NCBI GenBank assembly: GCA_964390645.1
Contig: CAYMLL010000097.1
Span: 1 to 23,079 of the forward strand
Direction: 5' to 3'
Length of the DNA stretch: 23,079 bases
Source: CAYMLL01 sp964390645
GTDB lineage: Bacteria; Planctomycetota; UBA8108
Both the position numbers and the translations under genes were made by a program. Positions 15,761 to 23,079 of this stretch are shown one piece after another; the first letter of the stretch is position 1; each line of letters opens with the position of its first letter. The notes under the pieces were generated by a model that was not told the origin of the DNA, searched no databases, and saw nothing but the letters and a program-made list of their open reading frames with translations.

Positions 15761-17212
15761 ATGGCTTCGACCACTGAAGAGACCCTCTCGAGACTCGGGC
15801 AAGGCGAGAGGATCCAGGGAGAGGACCTGCAAGGGCTCTTCTTCGAGAAGGCGATTATCAACAACACCGTCCTCGAGGAGTGCGATCTGACGGGCGGGCA
15901 CTTCATGGGAGCGCAGATTCGTTCGGGCAGCTTCGATGAGTGCATCTTCAACGGCAGCGATTTGCGCTACTGCGATCTGCGCGAGAGCAACTTCAGTGGC
16001 TGTGGCTTCGTCGGCGCGAGACTCTCGAGCTCGCAACTCGACGGCGCCAGCTTCGAGGGCGCGGACCTCTCGGGAGCCGAGGTCGATAAGGGGACCCTCG
16101 TCGGTGCTCTTCTGAAGAATTCACGCTGGATCGAGGCGACGCTGAACGACCTCGACTTCGGCAAGGCGTCGGATATCGATGGCGCGACGTTCACCGAGGG
16201 CGACCTCGATTCGGTGCTCTTCGCAGGTCTGCGAGCGCGCGACCTCGGGTTTCGCGAGGCCAGCATGCGTTTGATCTCCTTTCTCAATGCGGAGATCGAG
16301 GACTGTGTCTTCGAGGGCTGTCGCTGCTCGCGTTTGACGATGGACCGAGCCACCGGAAAACGGCTCAATTTTCGTGAGGTCCGTCTGGTCAGCTCCACCT
16401 TTCGTGAGGCCCATCTGAGTGACTGCGACTTTTTCTCTGGCTACTTCGAGAACTGTGACCTCGTCGGTGGCAAGTTTCTTCGGGCCGGGCTGCAAGGCTC
16501 GACGTTCAACAAGTTCTGCGCGTTGAGTCGTGCGGTCTTTGATGGCAGTGATCTCTCCGGTGCGACTCTCGACAGCGTCGACCTCAGCCGTGCGTCCCTG
16601 CGGGACGTCAATCTTCGCGGCGCCAGCTTGCGCGGGGCGAATCTGACGGGTTGTGACCTCGAAGGCGCGGACCTGACCGACACCATCCTCGACGACGCCG
16701 ACCTGTCCGACGCCCGGCTGCCGAAGGACTTTCTCGCGCGGCAGCTTGCTGACAACAAGAGCATGGTTGTCGAAGGGCTCGACCTCGCGGGTATCGAGCT
16801 CGAGGGAGGCGATTTTGCCGGCGTGAGCTGGCGTGGCGTGTCGCTCAGCGGCGCGTGTTTGAAGGGCGCCGAGTTCCAGGAGGCCGACCTCGCATCGGCG
16901 GATCTTTCCGGCGCCTGCTGTGTCGACGTTCGGTTCTTCGGCTGCGATCTGTCCAACGTGAACCTGCGCGGCGCGGACCTGCGCGGCGCGGACCTGCGCG
17001 GTGCGAAGCTCGCAGGCGCGGAGCTCCACGATGCCCTGCTCCAGGGAGCGCAGGCCGAGTGGAAGGAGATTCGCAAGGCCGACTTCGGCCCCCTGACTCT
17101 CGTCGGCCTGACGGTCTTCGGCGAGATCTCGGGCCTGCCGCAGACGAGGAGCCTGCCAGGTTCCTTCGAGGTTCGCGAGAACCTCGCGAATTTGCTCTAC
17201 CGCATGCGATAG
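15761..17212 (+). CDS. Pentapeptide-repeat protein
   Basis: A 483-residue protein made almost entirely of five-residue units of the A(D/N)LxX kind with central Leu/Phe. Examples are LRGASLRGANLTGCDLEGADLTD near the middle and NLRGADLRGADLRGAKLAGAEL near the end. Such repeats fold into a right-handed quadrilateral beta-helix. Early units are irregular (C-D-L, S-F-D-E-C), later ones close to consensus. A break at about 320-345 (LPKDFLARQLADNKSMVVEGLDLAG) may be a loop between two helices, as in proteins with two repeat blocks. No signal peptide or membrane helix is seen, so it is probably cytoplasmic. Function is unknown; gyrase-protecting Qnr/MfpA proteins are only about 190-220 residues. GAAAGGAA lies 12 nt before the ATG. 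Confidence 0.9.
   Translation: MASTTEETLSRLGQGERIQGEDLQGLFFEKAIINNTVLEECDLTGGHFMGAQIRSGSFDECIFNGSDLRYCDLRESNFSGCGFVGARLSSSQLDGASFEGADLSGAEVDKGTLVGALLKNSRWIEATLNDLDFGKASDIDGATFTEGDLDSVLFAGLRARDLGFREASMRLISFLNAEIEDCVFEGCRCSRLTMDRATGKRLNFREVRLVSSTFREAHLSDCDFFSGYFENCDLVGGKFLRAGLQGSTFNKFCALSRAVFDGSDLSGATLDSVDLSRASLRDVNLRGASLRGANLTGCDLEGADLTDTILDDADLSDARLPKDFLARQLADNKSMVVEGLDLAGIELEGGDFAGVSWRGVSLSGACLKGAEFQEADLASADLSGACCVDVRFFGCDLSNVNLRGADLRGADLRGAKLAGAELHDALLQGAQAEWKEIRKADFGPLTLVGLTVFGEISGLPQTRSLPGSFEVRENLANLLYRMR
16961..17005 (+). repeat. 15-bp tandem repeat, three copies, in the pentapeptide-repeat gene
   Basis: The unit (g/a)acctgcgcgg(c/t)gcg occurs three times head to tail, nearly identical, encoding (N/D)LRGA repeats. 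This is nucleotide-level evidence for recent expansion of the protein repeat. Confidence 0.8.
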
Positions 17213-17224
17213 AGACGGCTATCG
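17207..17224. terminator. Stem-loop whose arms are the two convergent stop codons
   Basis: CGATAG (17207-17212), a 6-nt loop and CTATCG (17219-17224) form a perfect stem. The TAG in each arm is the stop of the pentapeptide-repeat gene (plus) or of the LD-carboxypeptidase gene (minus). It may act as a minimal bidirectional terminator; there is no U tract. Confidence 0.35.
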
Positions 17225-18304
17225 ATTCTCGTCACCGAGCTCTCCGGACTCATCGTCGGTCCTCGTCCTGACGGCCGACTCCAGGATCGCGAGCTCGCGT
17301 TTGTCCGCGTCCAGACGCACGCGCACTCCGATCGGCATCACGACCTGGTCGGGCGTGTGGCCGGTCGGAAAGCCCGTGATCACCGGGATACCGAGACTGC
17401 CAAAGTACTCGACGAAGAGATCATCCAGAGAGGTGGCCGTGCCGCGCAGGTCGAGACCACAGCTGGTGAAGCTCCCGAGGATGACGCCGCGAAGCCGACC
17501 GAGCTTGCCGCTCAGACGCAGCTGATTGAGCATGCGGTCGAGCCGGAAAGCCTTCTCGTTGACGTCCTCGAGGAAGAGGATCTTGCCGCGTGCGTCGATC
17601 TCGTAGGGAGTGCCGACCGTCGAGACGAGCACGCTGAGGTTGCCGCCGACCAGGACGCCTTCGGCCTTGCCGCCCACGAGGACGGACATCGCGTCGCGGC
17701 CACGCGGACCACCACCACCCCAGTCGTCGAAGCGTGCGCTTCGTGGAGCGAAGGCGCTCCAGAAGTACTTCTCCGTGTACGCCGTCGGTCCGTTTCCGCT
17801 CGCAAACTCCTTGGCCATCGGTCCGTGAAAGACGACGAGCCCGGTCCGCCGGTGGACCGCGTTGAGGAGCGCGGTGATATCGCTGTAGCCTACGAGGATC
17901 TTGGGGTTGCGACGGATCGCGACGTAGTCGAGCCGATCGAGGATTCGCGGGCTGCCGTAGCCTCCGCGCAGACAGAGGATCGCATCGACCTCGGCGTCGC
18001 AGAAGAAGCCATTGATCTCGGCGGCGCGGATCTCGTCACTTGCCGACAGATAGCCGCGACGCTGGCGGTATCCGAGCGACAGCTTCACACGGTAGCCGCG
18101 AGCTCGCAGGTTGGCGACCGCCTTCTTGACGTTGGCCTCGTCGAGCGAGCTCGCGGGGGCGACGATGCCGATGGTCGACCCCGTGGCCAGCGGGGCGGGC
18201 TTCACTGTGACGCTCGCACGGGTCTTGGCGATCGCGACGTCGCTCGGAGGTCCGCAACACGGGAGGGTGGCCAGCACCATTCGGAGCAGCAGGAGCTGAG
18301 ACAC
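17219..18304 (-). CDS. Peptidase S66 family LD-carboxypeptidase (LdcA-like), exported
   Basis: A 361-residue S66 serine peptidase. The catalytic triad is visible as Ser141 (VGYSDITALL), Glu246 (LFLEDVNE) and His316 (TGHTPDQ), together with LRGGYGS (112-118) and HGPM (160-163). LD-carboxypeptidases remove the terminal D-Ala from peptidoglycan tetrapeptides during recycling; others cleave related amide bonds or microcin. Unlike cytoplasmic E. coli LdcA, this protein has an N-terminal hydrophobic segment with CC at 16-17, suggesting export. The start GTG 18304 has AGAGGAGA 9 nt upstream. It lies 49 bp downstream of the TPR-kinase gene on the same strand and may be co-transcribed with it. Confidence 0.88.
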   Translation of the reverse strand: MSQLLLLRMVLATLPCCGPPSDVAIAKTRASVTVKPAPLATGSTIGIVAPASSLDEANVKKAVANLRARGYRVKLSLGYRQRRGYLSASDEIRAAEINGFFCDAEVDAILCLRGGYGSPRILDRLDYVAIRRNPKILVGYSDITALLNAVHRRTGLVVFHGPMAKEFASGNGPTAYTEKYFWSAFAPRSARFDDWGGGGPRGRDAMSVLVGGKAEGVLVGGNLSVLVSTVGTPYEIDARGKILFLEDVNEKAFRLDRMLNQLRLSGKLGRLRGVILGSFTSCGLDLRGTATSLDDLFVEYFGSLGIPVITGFPTGHTPDQVVMPIGVRVRLDADKRELAILESAVRTRTDDESGELGDENR

Positions 18305-18353
18305 GGAATCGGGTCTCCTCTGGTTTTCTCTTCGTCCGGTCGCTCCGAGCGCC

Positions 18354-21275
18354 CTACTGGCCGTCTAGCTCGAGCAGCTTGGCGCGCAGCTCGCCATTCT
18401 TCGGGTGGTTCTCGATCGCTCTCTCGAGAAGCTCACGGGCGGAAGTCCGCGAGTTCGAGCGGATGAACAGCTCGACGGCCTCGAGACAGCGCCCCGGGGT
18501 CGGCTCTCGGTTGTACGCGTCGCGATACGACTGAGCCGCGCGAATCCAGCTCTCGTCGTGGATGTAAGTTTGCGCGAGCAGATCGTGGACCTCGGCCGTG
18601 TCCACCTGCTCGTCACGGGTCGCCCGACGCAGGTGCTTGCGAGCGGCCTTCAGCTCGTGGTCGCCGTTCGAGAGGATGCCGATCCGCAGACAGCACTGGC
18701 CCAGCCTGTACTCCGTCTTCGCTGCGAGCAGCTTCTGCAGCCCGTCCAGTTTCGAGAGGTCCAGGAGACGCGCCCTGGCGAGCCCGTAGGCCTTCAGCTT
18801 GACCTTCTTCTCGGGTGTCTTCCTCGCCAGCGTCATGTACGTACGTGCCTGCTCGAACATGTGTTCGGGGGCCTTGATACGGAGTGTGGGCGCGAATCGG
18901 GCGACGACGGGTGAGAGCTCGCCGTCGAGTGCGCGCAGGATGCCGAGGTAGGTGTGCGCTCCGCAGAACAGCTCGGGCTGCTTCGTGGGATCCGCCAGCT
19001 CGATCGTCTTGCCAAGGTGGGTTTCCGCCGCAATCCGGGTCTCGCTGCTGCCGGTCTCCAGGTGGCGGAAGTATGCGAGTCGACCGTCGTGGTAGGCGAG
19101 ACGGCCGCTGGATCTGTGGTCGCTTGCGGCGTCCGGATCGGCCTCGAGGATCTTCCGCAACGCGTTCAGAGCGTGAGCGATGCCCTCGGGTCGCGCGAGC
19201 CGGACGTTGGCAGCGATCGCCATCTCGGCAATCTCGAGCGACGGCACGGCATCGAGCGTCTTCGTCGCGAGCTTCGCGGCTCCGGCCCAGTCGCGTTTCG
19301 CGAACGCCGTCTTCGCCCCGGCGGCGTTCTTCTGCGCCGCGGCGCGGACGCGCTTCGGGCCCGCCACGAAGATCTCCTCCCAGAGTGACACCAGTCGGTC
19401 ATTCTCGACGCCGAGTTCGTGGGCGCGCCGTACGAGAGCATGGAGGGCATCCGAGTTACCGTGCGTCTCGTAGAGTTCGGCCAGGAGTGTCAGCGTACGG
19501 ACGTTCTTCTCGTCAGCACGAAGGGCTGACTCGAGATAGACCCGGGCGTCATTCCACTCGGCTTTCGGCAGGCGCATGTAGACTTCGCCGAGGTAGACGC
19601 TGGCGAGCAGTCGCGTCTTCTTGTCTTTCGAGCTGGTATCGATGACTTGTTCCAGAAGAGGCCGTGCCTCGATGTACTTCTGCTGCTCGACGAGGACGAT
19701 GCCGCCGAGGAGCAGTCCTTGCACGTGTCTCTGGCGAAGTTGCAGGATCTCGTCGGCGCGCTCGGCGGCGGTCGCGAGATCCTTGCCGCGGACTGCAGCG
19801 AGGCCCTCCTTCGCGAGCTCCTGGATCTTCTTCCGGACCCTTTGCTCCCCCTGTCGGATTCGCTCGGCAACCGTGACGTCGTCGGCGCTTTCTCCGGACG
19901 TCTGTGGATCGGGCGGCGCCTCGGTGGAACCGGAGTCCTTGCCGTCCGGGCTCGCCAATCCGGTGTCCGTCGGTTCCGGGGGGACGACGGGATTCTGCGA
20001 GCTCGTCGCATCCTCGAGCGGCGCGTCGGTCTCGGTGCTGGTTCCGCCGCCCAGGAGGAGCAGCCCGAGGCCCGCGAGGACCAGTGTCGAGATGACGACG
20101 AGCCTCGCGTAGGAGCGACGCCCGGGCTCCTGCCGCGTCCCGGTGCGCGGCACGTCGCGGTTCGGGCTCGTCGGTCCTCTCGAGCTCGCGGCTCGACGCG
20201 GACCTCGGCCCCGAAAGCCGCCGGCTTTCCCGGCCGGGCGCGCGCCCCCTCCCGGGCTCGGCGCGGAGGCGCCGGTGGTGGTGGTTCCGGCGCCCGTTCC
20301 GGTGCCACTGATGACCGGGACCAGATCCTCGTAGAACTCCTTCGCGGTCTGGAAGCGCTTCTGCGGGTTGCGCTCGAGCGCCTTCATCACGAGATCCGAC
20401 AGACCGGGGTAGGCGTGGACGTCCGGGGCGAGCTCATCGATTCTCGCTGGTGGACCGGACCTCATCGCGTTGTAGATCTCCTGCGGGGATCTGCCCTCGT
20501 ACGGCCTGCGGCCGGTGATGCACTCGTAGAGGATCACCCCGACAGAGTAGAGGTCCGTGTAGAACCCCATCTCCCGGCTCTTGAACTGTTCCGGGGGCAT
20601 GTAGTGTGGGCTGCCCGCGAGTTTCCTTTTCTCCCGGGGGCCCGGCTTGCCGGTGACGATCGGCTCCGGCTCCGGTGGCGCGCTGTTCGCCTCGGCATCG
20701 ATCGCCGTCGCGATGCCGAAGTCGAGCACGCGTACCTGGTCGTTGCCGCTCTCGTCGGTCTCGACCATGACGTTCGCCGGCTTCAGGTCGCGGTGGATGA
20801 TACCGGCGTTGTGCGCGGTGCGAAGTGCGGGGAGGATGCGGCGTACGATCCGCAAGGCACGCGGCACGGTCAACGGTCCGTCCTGTGCGAGGATCTGCGC
20901 CAGGGATCTTCCCTCGACGTAGTCCATCGTGTAGTAGAGCAGGCCCTCGTTCTCGCCCGTGACGTCGTCGAGCACGCCCACGTCGCGGATCTGGACGATC
21001 TGCTTGTCGACCATCTTCATCGCGACGCGAATCTCGTTGAGAAACTGCTCGCGGAAGACGTCGTTGTGGCTGAACTCGCGTGGCAGGATCTTCATCGCCA
21101 GGCGATCGCCGACGATGCCGGTCGTCATCTCGACGAGGAAAACCGTTCCGAAGCCGCCTTGCCCGAGCACGTTGAGCACCTTGTACTTGCCGGCGACGAC
21201 CTCGCCGACGAGACGGCGGTCTCGCTGCTTGTCGCGTCCGCTCTGCGGGAGCTGCTGGCGGTCGGTGCCTTTCAA
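18354..21275 (-). CDS. Transmembrane serine/threonine protein kinase with C-terminal TPR region
   Basis: A 973-residue PknB-type kinase. The catalytic domain (about 30-322) has GQGGFG (38-43), Lys62 (AMKIL), HRDLKPAN (161-168), DFG (185-187), and GSPHYMPPEQ in the activation segment, a PPE variant frequent in planctomycetes and myxobacteria. A Gly/Pro/Arg-rich juxtamembrane linker (about 323-389) leads to one membrane helix (391-410). An acidic, Ser/Thr/Pro-rich stretch and about 500 residues of TPR-like helices on the outer side follow. The TPRs probably sense or bind a partner in the periplasm. The start is TTG at 21275, with AAGG 8 nt upstream; no ATG or GTG fits better. It is followed by the LD-carboxypeptidase gene, hinting at a cell-envelope link. 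Confidence 0.92.
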   Translation of the reverse strand: MKGTDRQQLPQSGRDKQRDRRLVGEVVAGKYKVLNVLGQGGFGTVFLVEMTTGIVGDRLAMKILPREFSHNDVFREQFLNEIRVAMKMVDKQIVQIRDVGVLDDVTGENEGLLYYTMDYVEGRSLAQILAQDGPLTVPRALRIVRRILPALRTAHNAGIIHRDLKPANVMVETDESGNDQVRVLDFGIATAIDAEANSAPPEPEPIVTGKPGPREKRKLAGSPHYMPPEQFKSREMGFYTDLYSVGVILYECITGRRPYEGRSPQEIYNAMRSGPPARIDELAPDVHAYPGLSDLVMKALERNPQKRFQTAKEFYEDLVPVISGTGTGAGTTTTGASAPSPGGGARPAGKAGGFRGRGPRRAASSRGPTSPNRDVPRTGTRQEPGRRSYARLVVISTLVLAGLGLLLLGGGTSTETDAPLEDATSSQNPVVPPEPTDTGLASPDGKDSGSTEAPPDPQTSGESADDVTVAERIRQGEQRVRKKIQELAKEGLAAVRGKDLATAAERADEILQLRQRHVQGLLLGGIVLVEQQKYIEARPLLEQVIDTSSKDKKTRLLASVYLGEVYMRLPKAEWNDARVYLESALRADEKNVRTLTLLAELYETHGNSDALHALVRRAHELGVENDRLVSLWEEIFVAGPKRVRAAAQKNAAGAKTAFAKRDWAGAAKLATKTLDAVPSLEIAEMAIAANVRLARPEGIAHALNALRKILEADPDAASDHRSSGRLAYHDGRLAYFRHLETGSSETRIAAETHLGKTIELADPTKQPELFCGAHTYLGILRALDGELSPVVARFAPTLRIKAPEHMFEQARTYMTLARKTPEKKVKLKAYGLARARLLDLSKLDGLQKLLAAKTEYRLGQCCLRIGILSNGDHELKAARKHLRRATRDEQVDTAEVHDLLAQTYIHDESWIRAAQSYRDAYNREPTPGRCLEAVELFIRSNSRTSARELLERAIENHPKNGELRAKLLELDGQ

Positions 21276-21654
21276 TGCGGTCGCCTTCGCAATCCTCGGG
21301 ACGATCGGGACAAAACGTGCCGGCAGCGAGGCTTTTCCGGCCCGGCGAGGTCATTGGACGATTCACCCTCGCCGGAGGGAGCCCGCCTCTGCTGACTTCG
21401 GCGAACCGACACCTCCTGGCGCACATCGTCTCGCCGAAGGCGTGTCTGCGTCACCGGTCGTCTCGCTGCAAGTTGTTTGCTCGCCTTGGATAACGTCGAA
21501 ACGTCGGGGGAATCTTAGCCTCGGGCCCGGGACGGGGGAAGCAAATAATCCTGACGCTTCCCTTCCCCGGTGGCCGAGGTTAGTTTGTGGCCCTTCGGCC
21601 CGCTCCGCCAGCCCTTGGCGTCGACGCGACCGAGTCTGCAGGCCACTGTCGAGA
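21276..21654. other. Divergent intergenic region between kinase and purH
   Basis: This 379-bp region separates divergent genes and must hold both promoters, but I found no convincing -35/-10 pair on either strand. A less GC-rich patch lies around 21465-21490. An inverted repeat GGGAAGC (21536-21542)/GCTTCCC (21556-21562) with a 13-nt loop lies about 93 bp before purH and could be a leader hairpin. No riboswitch motif was recognised. Confidence 0.4.
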
Positions 21655-23079
21655 ATGATGTCCGAACGACCGATCCGGCGCGCCCTTCTGAGCGTGTCCG
21701 ACAAGACCGGAATCGTCGAATTCGCGCGGGCTCTGGCCGCGTTCGGTATCGAGATCCTGTCGACGGGCGGCACCGCCCGGACCCTGCGGGACGCGGCTGT
21801 CGACGTCGTCGATGTCGACCGATTCACCGGCTTTCCGGAGATGCTCGACGGGCGCGTCAAGACGCTTCACCCGAAAGTGCACGCCGGCATTCTCTACCGA
21901 CGCGATGACCCCGGGCACGTCGCGGCCTTGAACGAGCACGGGCTCGAGCCGATCGACCTCGTGGTTGTCAACCTCTACCCCTTCGTCGAGACGATCTCCA
22001 CGACGGGCGTGACGGTGCAGGAGGCGGTCGAGCAGATCGACATCGGTGGCCCGTCGATGCTCCGCAGCGCCGCGAAGAACCACGAGCACGTGACCGTCGT
22101 CTGTCGCCCGGATCGTTACGACGCGATTCTCGAGGCGATGAAGGCCGGCAACGGAGGCACGACGCTCGCCCTTCGGCGTCAGCTCGCGATCGAGGTCTTC
22201 GCTGCGACGCACGCCTACGATGGCGCGATCTCGGGATACCTCGCCGATGTGGAGCCGGCTGCTGAAGACGTGGAGCATCCCGACTGTCTGTCTCGATGTC
22301 TTCCGCGCGAGCGTGCTTTGCGTTACGGCGAGAATCCGCACCAGCGAGCGGCGATCTACGGCTCCTTTCTGGCGAGCTTCGACCAGGTTCATGGCAAGGA
22401 GATCTCCTACAACAACATCTTCGACCTCTGCGCGGCGCTCGACGTTGCGGCGAAGCTCGCCGTGCGCGGCTCGGCGGTGGCGATCATCAAGCACGCGAAC
22501 CCGTGCGGGGCGGCGGTCGGTGACTCGCTCGCGAGTGCCTGGAGCGCTGCGCTCGCGTGCGATCCGCAGGCGGCATCGGGCGGAATCATCGCTTGCAGCA
22601 CGCCGGTTGATGTCGAGACAGCCGAGGTGATGAGCGGCCACTTCATCGAGGTTCTGGTCGCGCCGGATTTCGACCCCGAGGCGCTCGAGATCCTCCAGCG
22701 CCGAAAGAACCGCATCCTCTTGCGGCGGAAGCTCGACAGCTGGGGCTTCCAGCCCGGAGAGCTCGTGTTGCGCAGCGTCCCGGGTGGTATCGTCGCGCAG
22801 ACCGCCGACGTGGCGGCGGTGGACGAGAGCGACCTTCGCGTCGTCACGGATCGAGCGCCGACGGGCGACGAGATGGCCGCGTTGCGATTCGGTTGGGACG
22901 TCGTCCGCTTCGTCAAGTCGAACGCGATCCTCTACTGCGGGCGGGATCGTCTCCTCGGTGTCGGCGCCGGTCAGATGTCCCGCGTCGACTCCGCGCGGAT
23001 CGCGGCGTCGAAGGCGGCGAGGGCCGGGCTCGATCTCGAGGGCTCGGCGGTGATCTCGGACGCGTTCTTCCCGTTCGCC
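21655..23079 (+). CDS. purH: Bifunctional AICAR transformylase/IMP cyclohydrolase PurH, 3' end outside window
   Basis: 475 codons, open to the window end; PurH is usually 510-530 residues, so about 40-50 are missing. It catalyses the last two steps of IMP synthesis in the cytoplasm. The N-terminal IMP cyclohydrolase/MGS-like domain shows LLSVSDKTGIVEFA, LSTGGTARTL, DGRVKTLHPKVHAGIL, VVVNLYPF and IDIGGPSMLRSAAKN. The AICAR transformylase domain shows RYGENPHQ, ISYNNIFDL, the Lys-His motif IKHANPCG, and ASGGIIA, followed by VKSNAILY and GQMSRVDS towards the end. The start is the first of two adjacent ATGs (21655 and 21658). The Shine-Dalgarno is weak (GAGA), so either may be used. It is divergent from the kinase gene; no other pur gene is within the window. 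Confidence 0.95.
   Translation, partial: MMSERPIRRALLSVSDKTGIVEFARALAAFGIEILSTGGTARTLRDAAVDVVDVDRFTGFPEMLDGRVKTLHPKVHAGILYRRDDPGHVAALNEHGLEPIDLVVVNLYPFVETISTTGVTVQEAVEQIDIGGPSMLRSAAKNHEHVTVVCRPDRYDAILEAMKAGNGGTTLALRRQLAIEVFAATHAYDGAISGYLADVEPAAEDVEHPDCLSRCLPRERALRYGENPHQRAAIYGSFLASFDQVHGKEISYNNIFDLCAALDVAAKLAVRGSAVAIIKHANPCGAAVGDSLASAWSAALACDPQAASGGIIACSTPVDVETAEVMSGHFIEVLVAPDFDPEALEILQRRKNRILLRRKLDSWGFQPGELVLRSVPGGIVAQTADVAAVDESDLRVVTDRAPTGDEMAALRFGWDVVRFVKSNAILYCGRDRLLGVGAGQMSRVDSARIAASKAARAGLDLEGSAVISDAFFPFA

Noticed and set aside
19647..21395. Long plus-strand frame opposite the kinase
   Set aside because: Shadow of the kinase coding strand; no motif or Shine-Dalgarno.

Overview
The window is GC-rich bacterial chromosome with densely packed genes on both strands. 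It comes from a draft or metagenomic assembly, with two 10-N gaps and a homopolymer artefact. The gene mix suggests a planctomycete-like or other deep-branching, probably aquatic bacterium. It includes a Ser/Thr kinase fused to TPRs, a CehA/McbA metallohydrolase, DUF3179, a pentapeptide-repeat protein, a MetE-C-like protein and a PATAN/TPR protein. No rRNA or tRNA marker is present, so the phylum is an inference.

Layout. (1) 1-2688, minus: an operon DUF997 membrane protein -> sodium:solute symporter -> Rsm22-like methyltransferase. It has GTGA overlaps at both junctions, and the last gene is broken by an assembly gap whose flanks are duplicated. (2) 2891-3796, plus: M50 site-2-protease-like protein, convergent with (3) 3805-4773, minus: a DUF3179 protein with an in-frame UGA in its CxxC motif. 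(4) 4904-6586, plus: PATAN-like/TPR protein containing the second gap. (5) 6730-11100, minus: operon of an ethanolamine-type permease, a glutamine synthetase-like gamma-glutamyl ligase, a class I amidotransferase-like hydrolase and an SDR dehydrogenase. This fits gamma-glutamyl-dependent amine catabolism. (6) 11223-12770, plus: CehA/McbA-type lipoprotein. (7) 12914-13534, plus: secreted thioredoxin-like protein with an in-frame UGA in a CxxC motif. (8) 13701-14696, minus: MetE C-terminal-like protein. (9) 14919-17212, plus: an SDR homologue lacking the catalytic Tyr, then a pentapeptide-repeat protein. (10) 17219-21275, minus: TPR-kinase followed by an S66 LD-carboxypeptidase. (11) 21655-end, plus: purH, open at the window edge.

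Main discovery. Two unrelated redox-type proteins are each interrupted by one in-frame TGA exactly where a conserved Cys of a CxxC motif belongs: UxxC in DUF3179 and CxxU in the thioredoxin-like protein. Both reading frames continue with full family similarity after the TGA. In the DUF3179 gene the TGA is followed at bacterial SECIS spacing by a perfect 6-bp hairpin with a GGUCU loop, the loop of the E. coli fdhF SECIS. I read both as selenoproteins that automatic annotation would split or call pseudogenes. Other genes here end normally in TGA, so the standard code applies.
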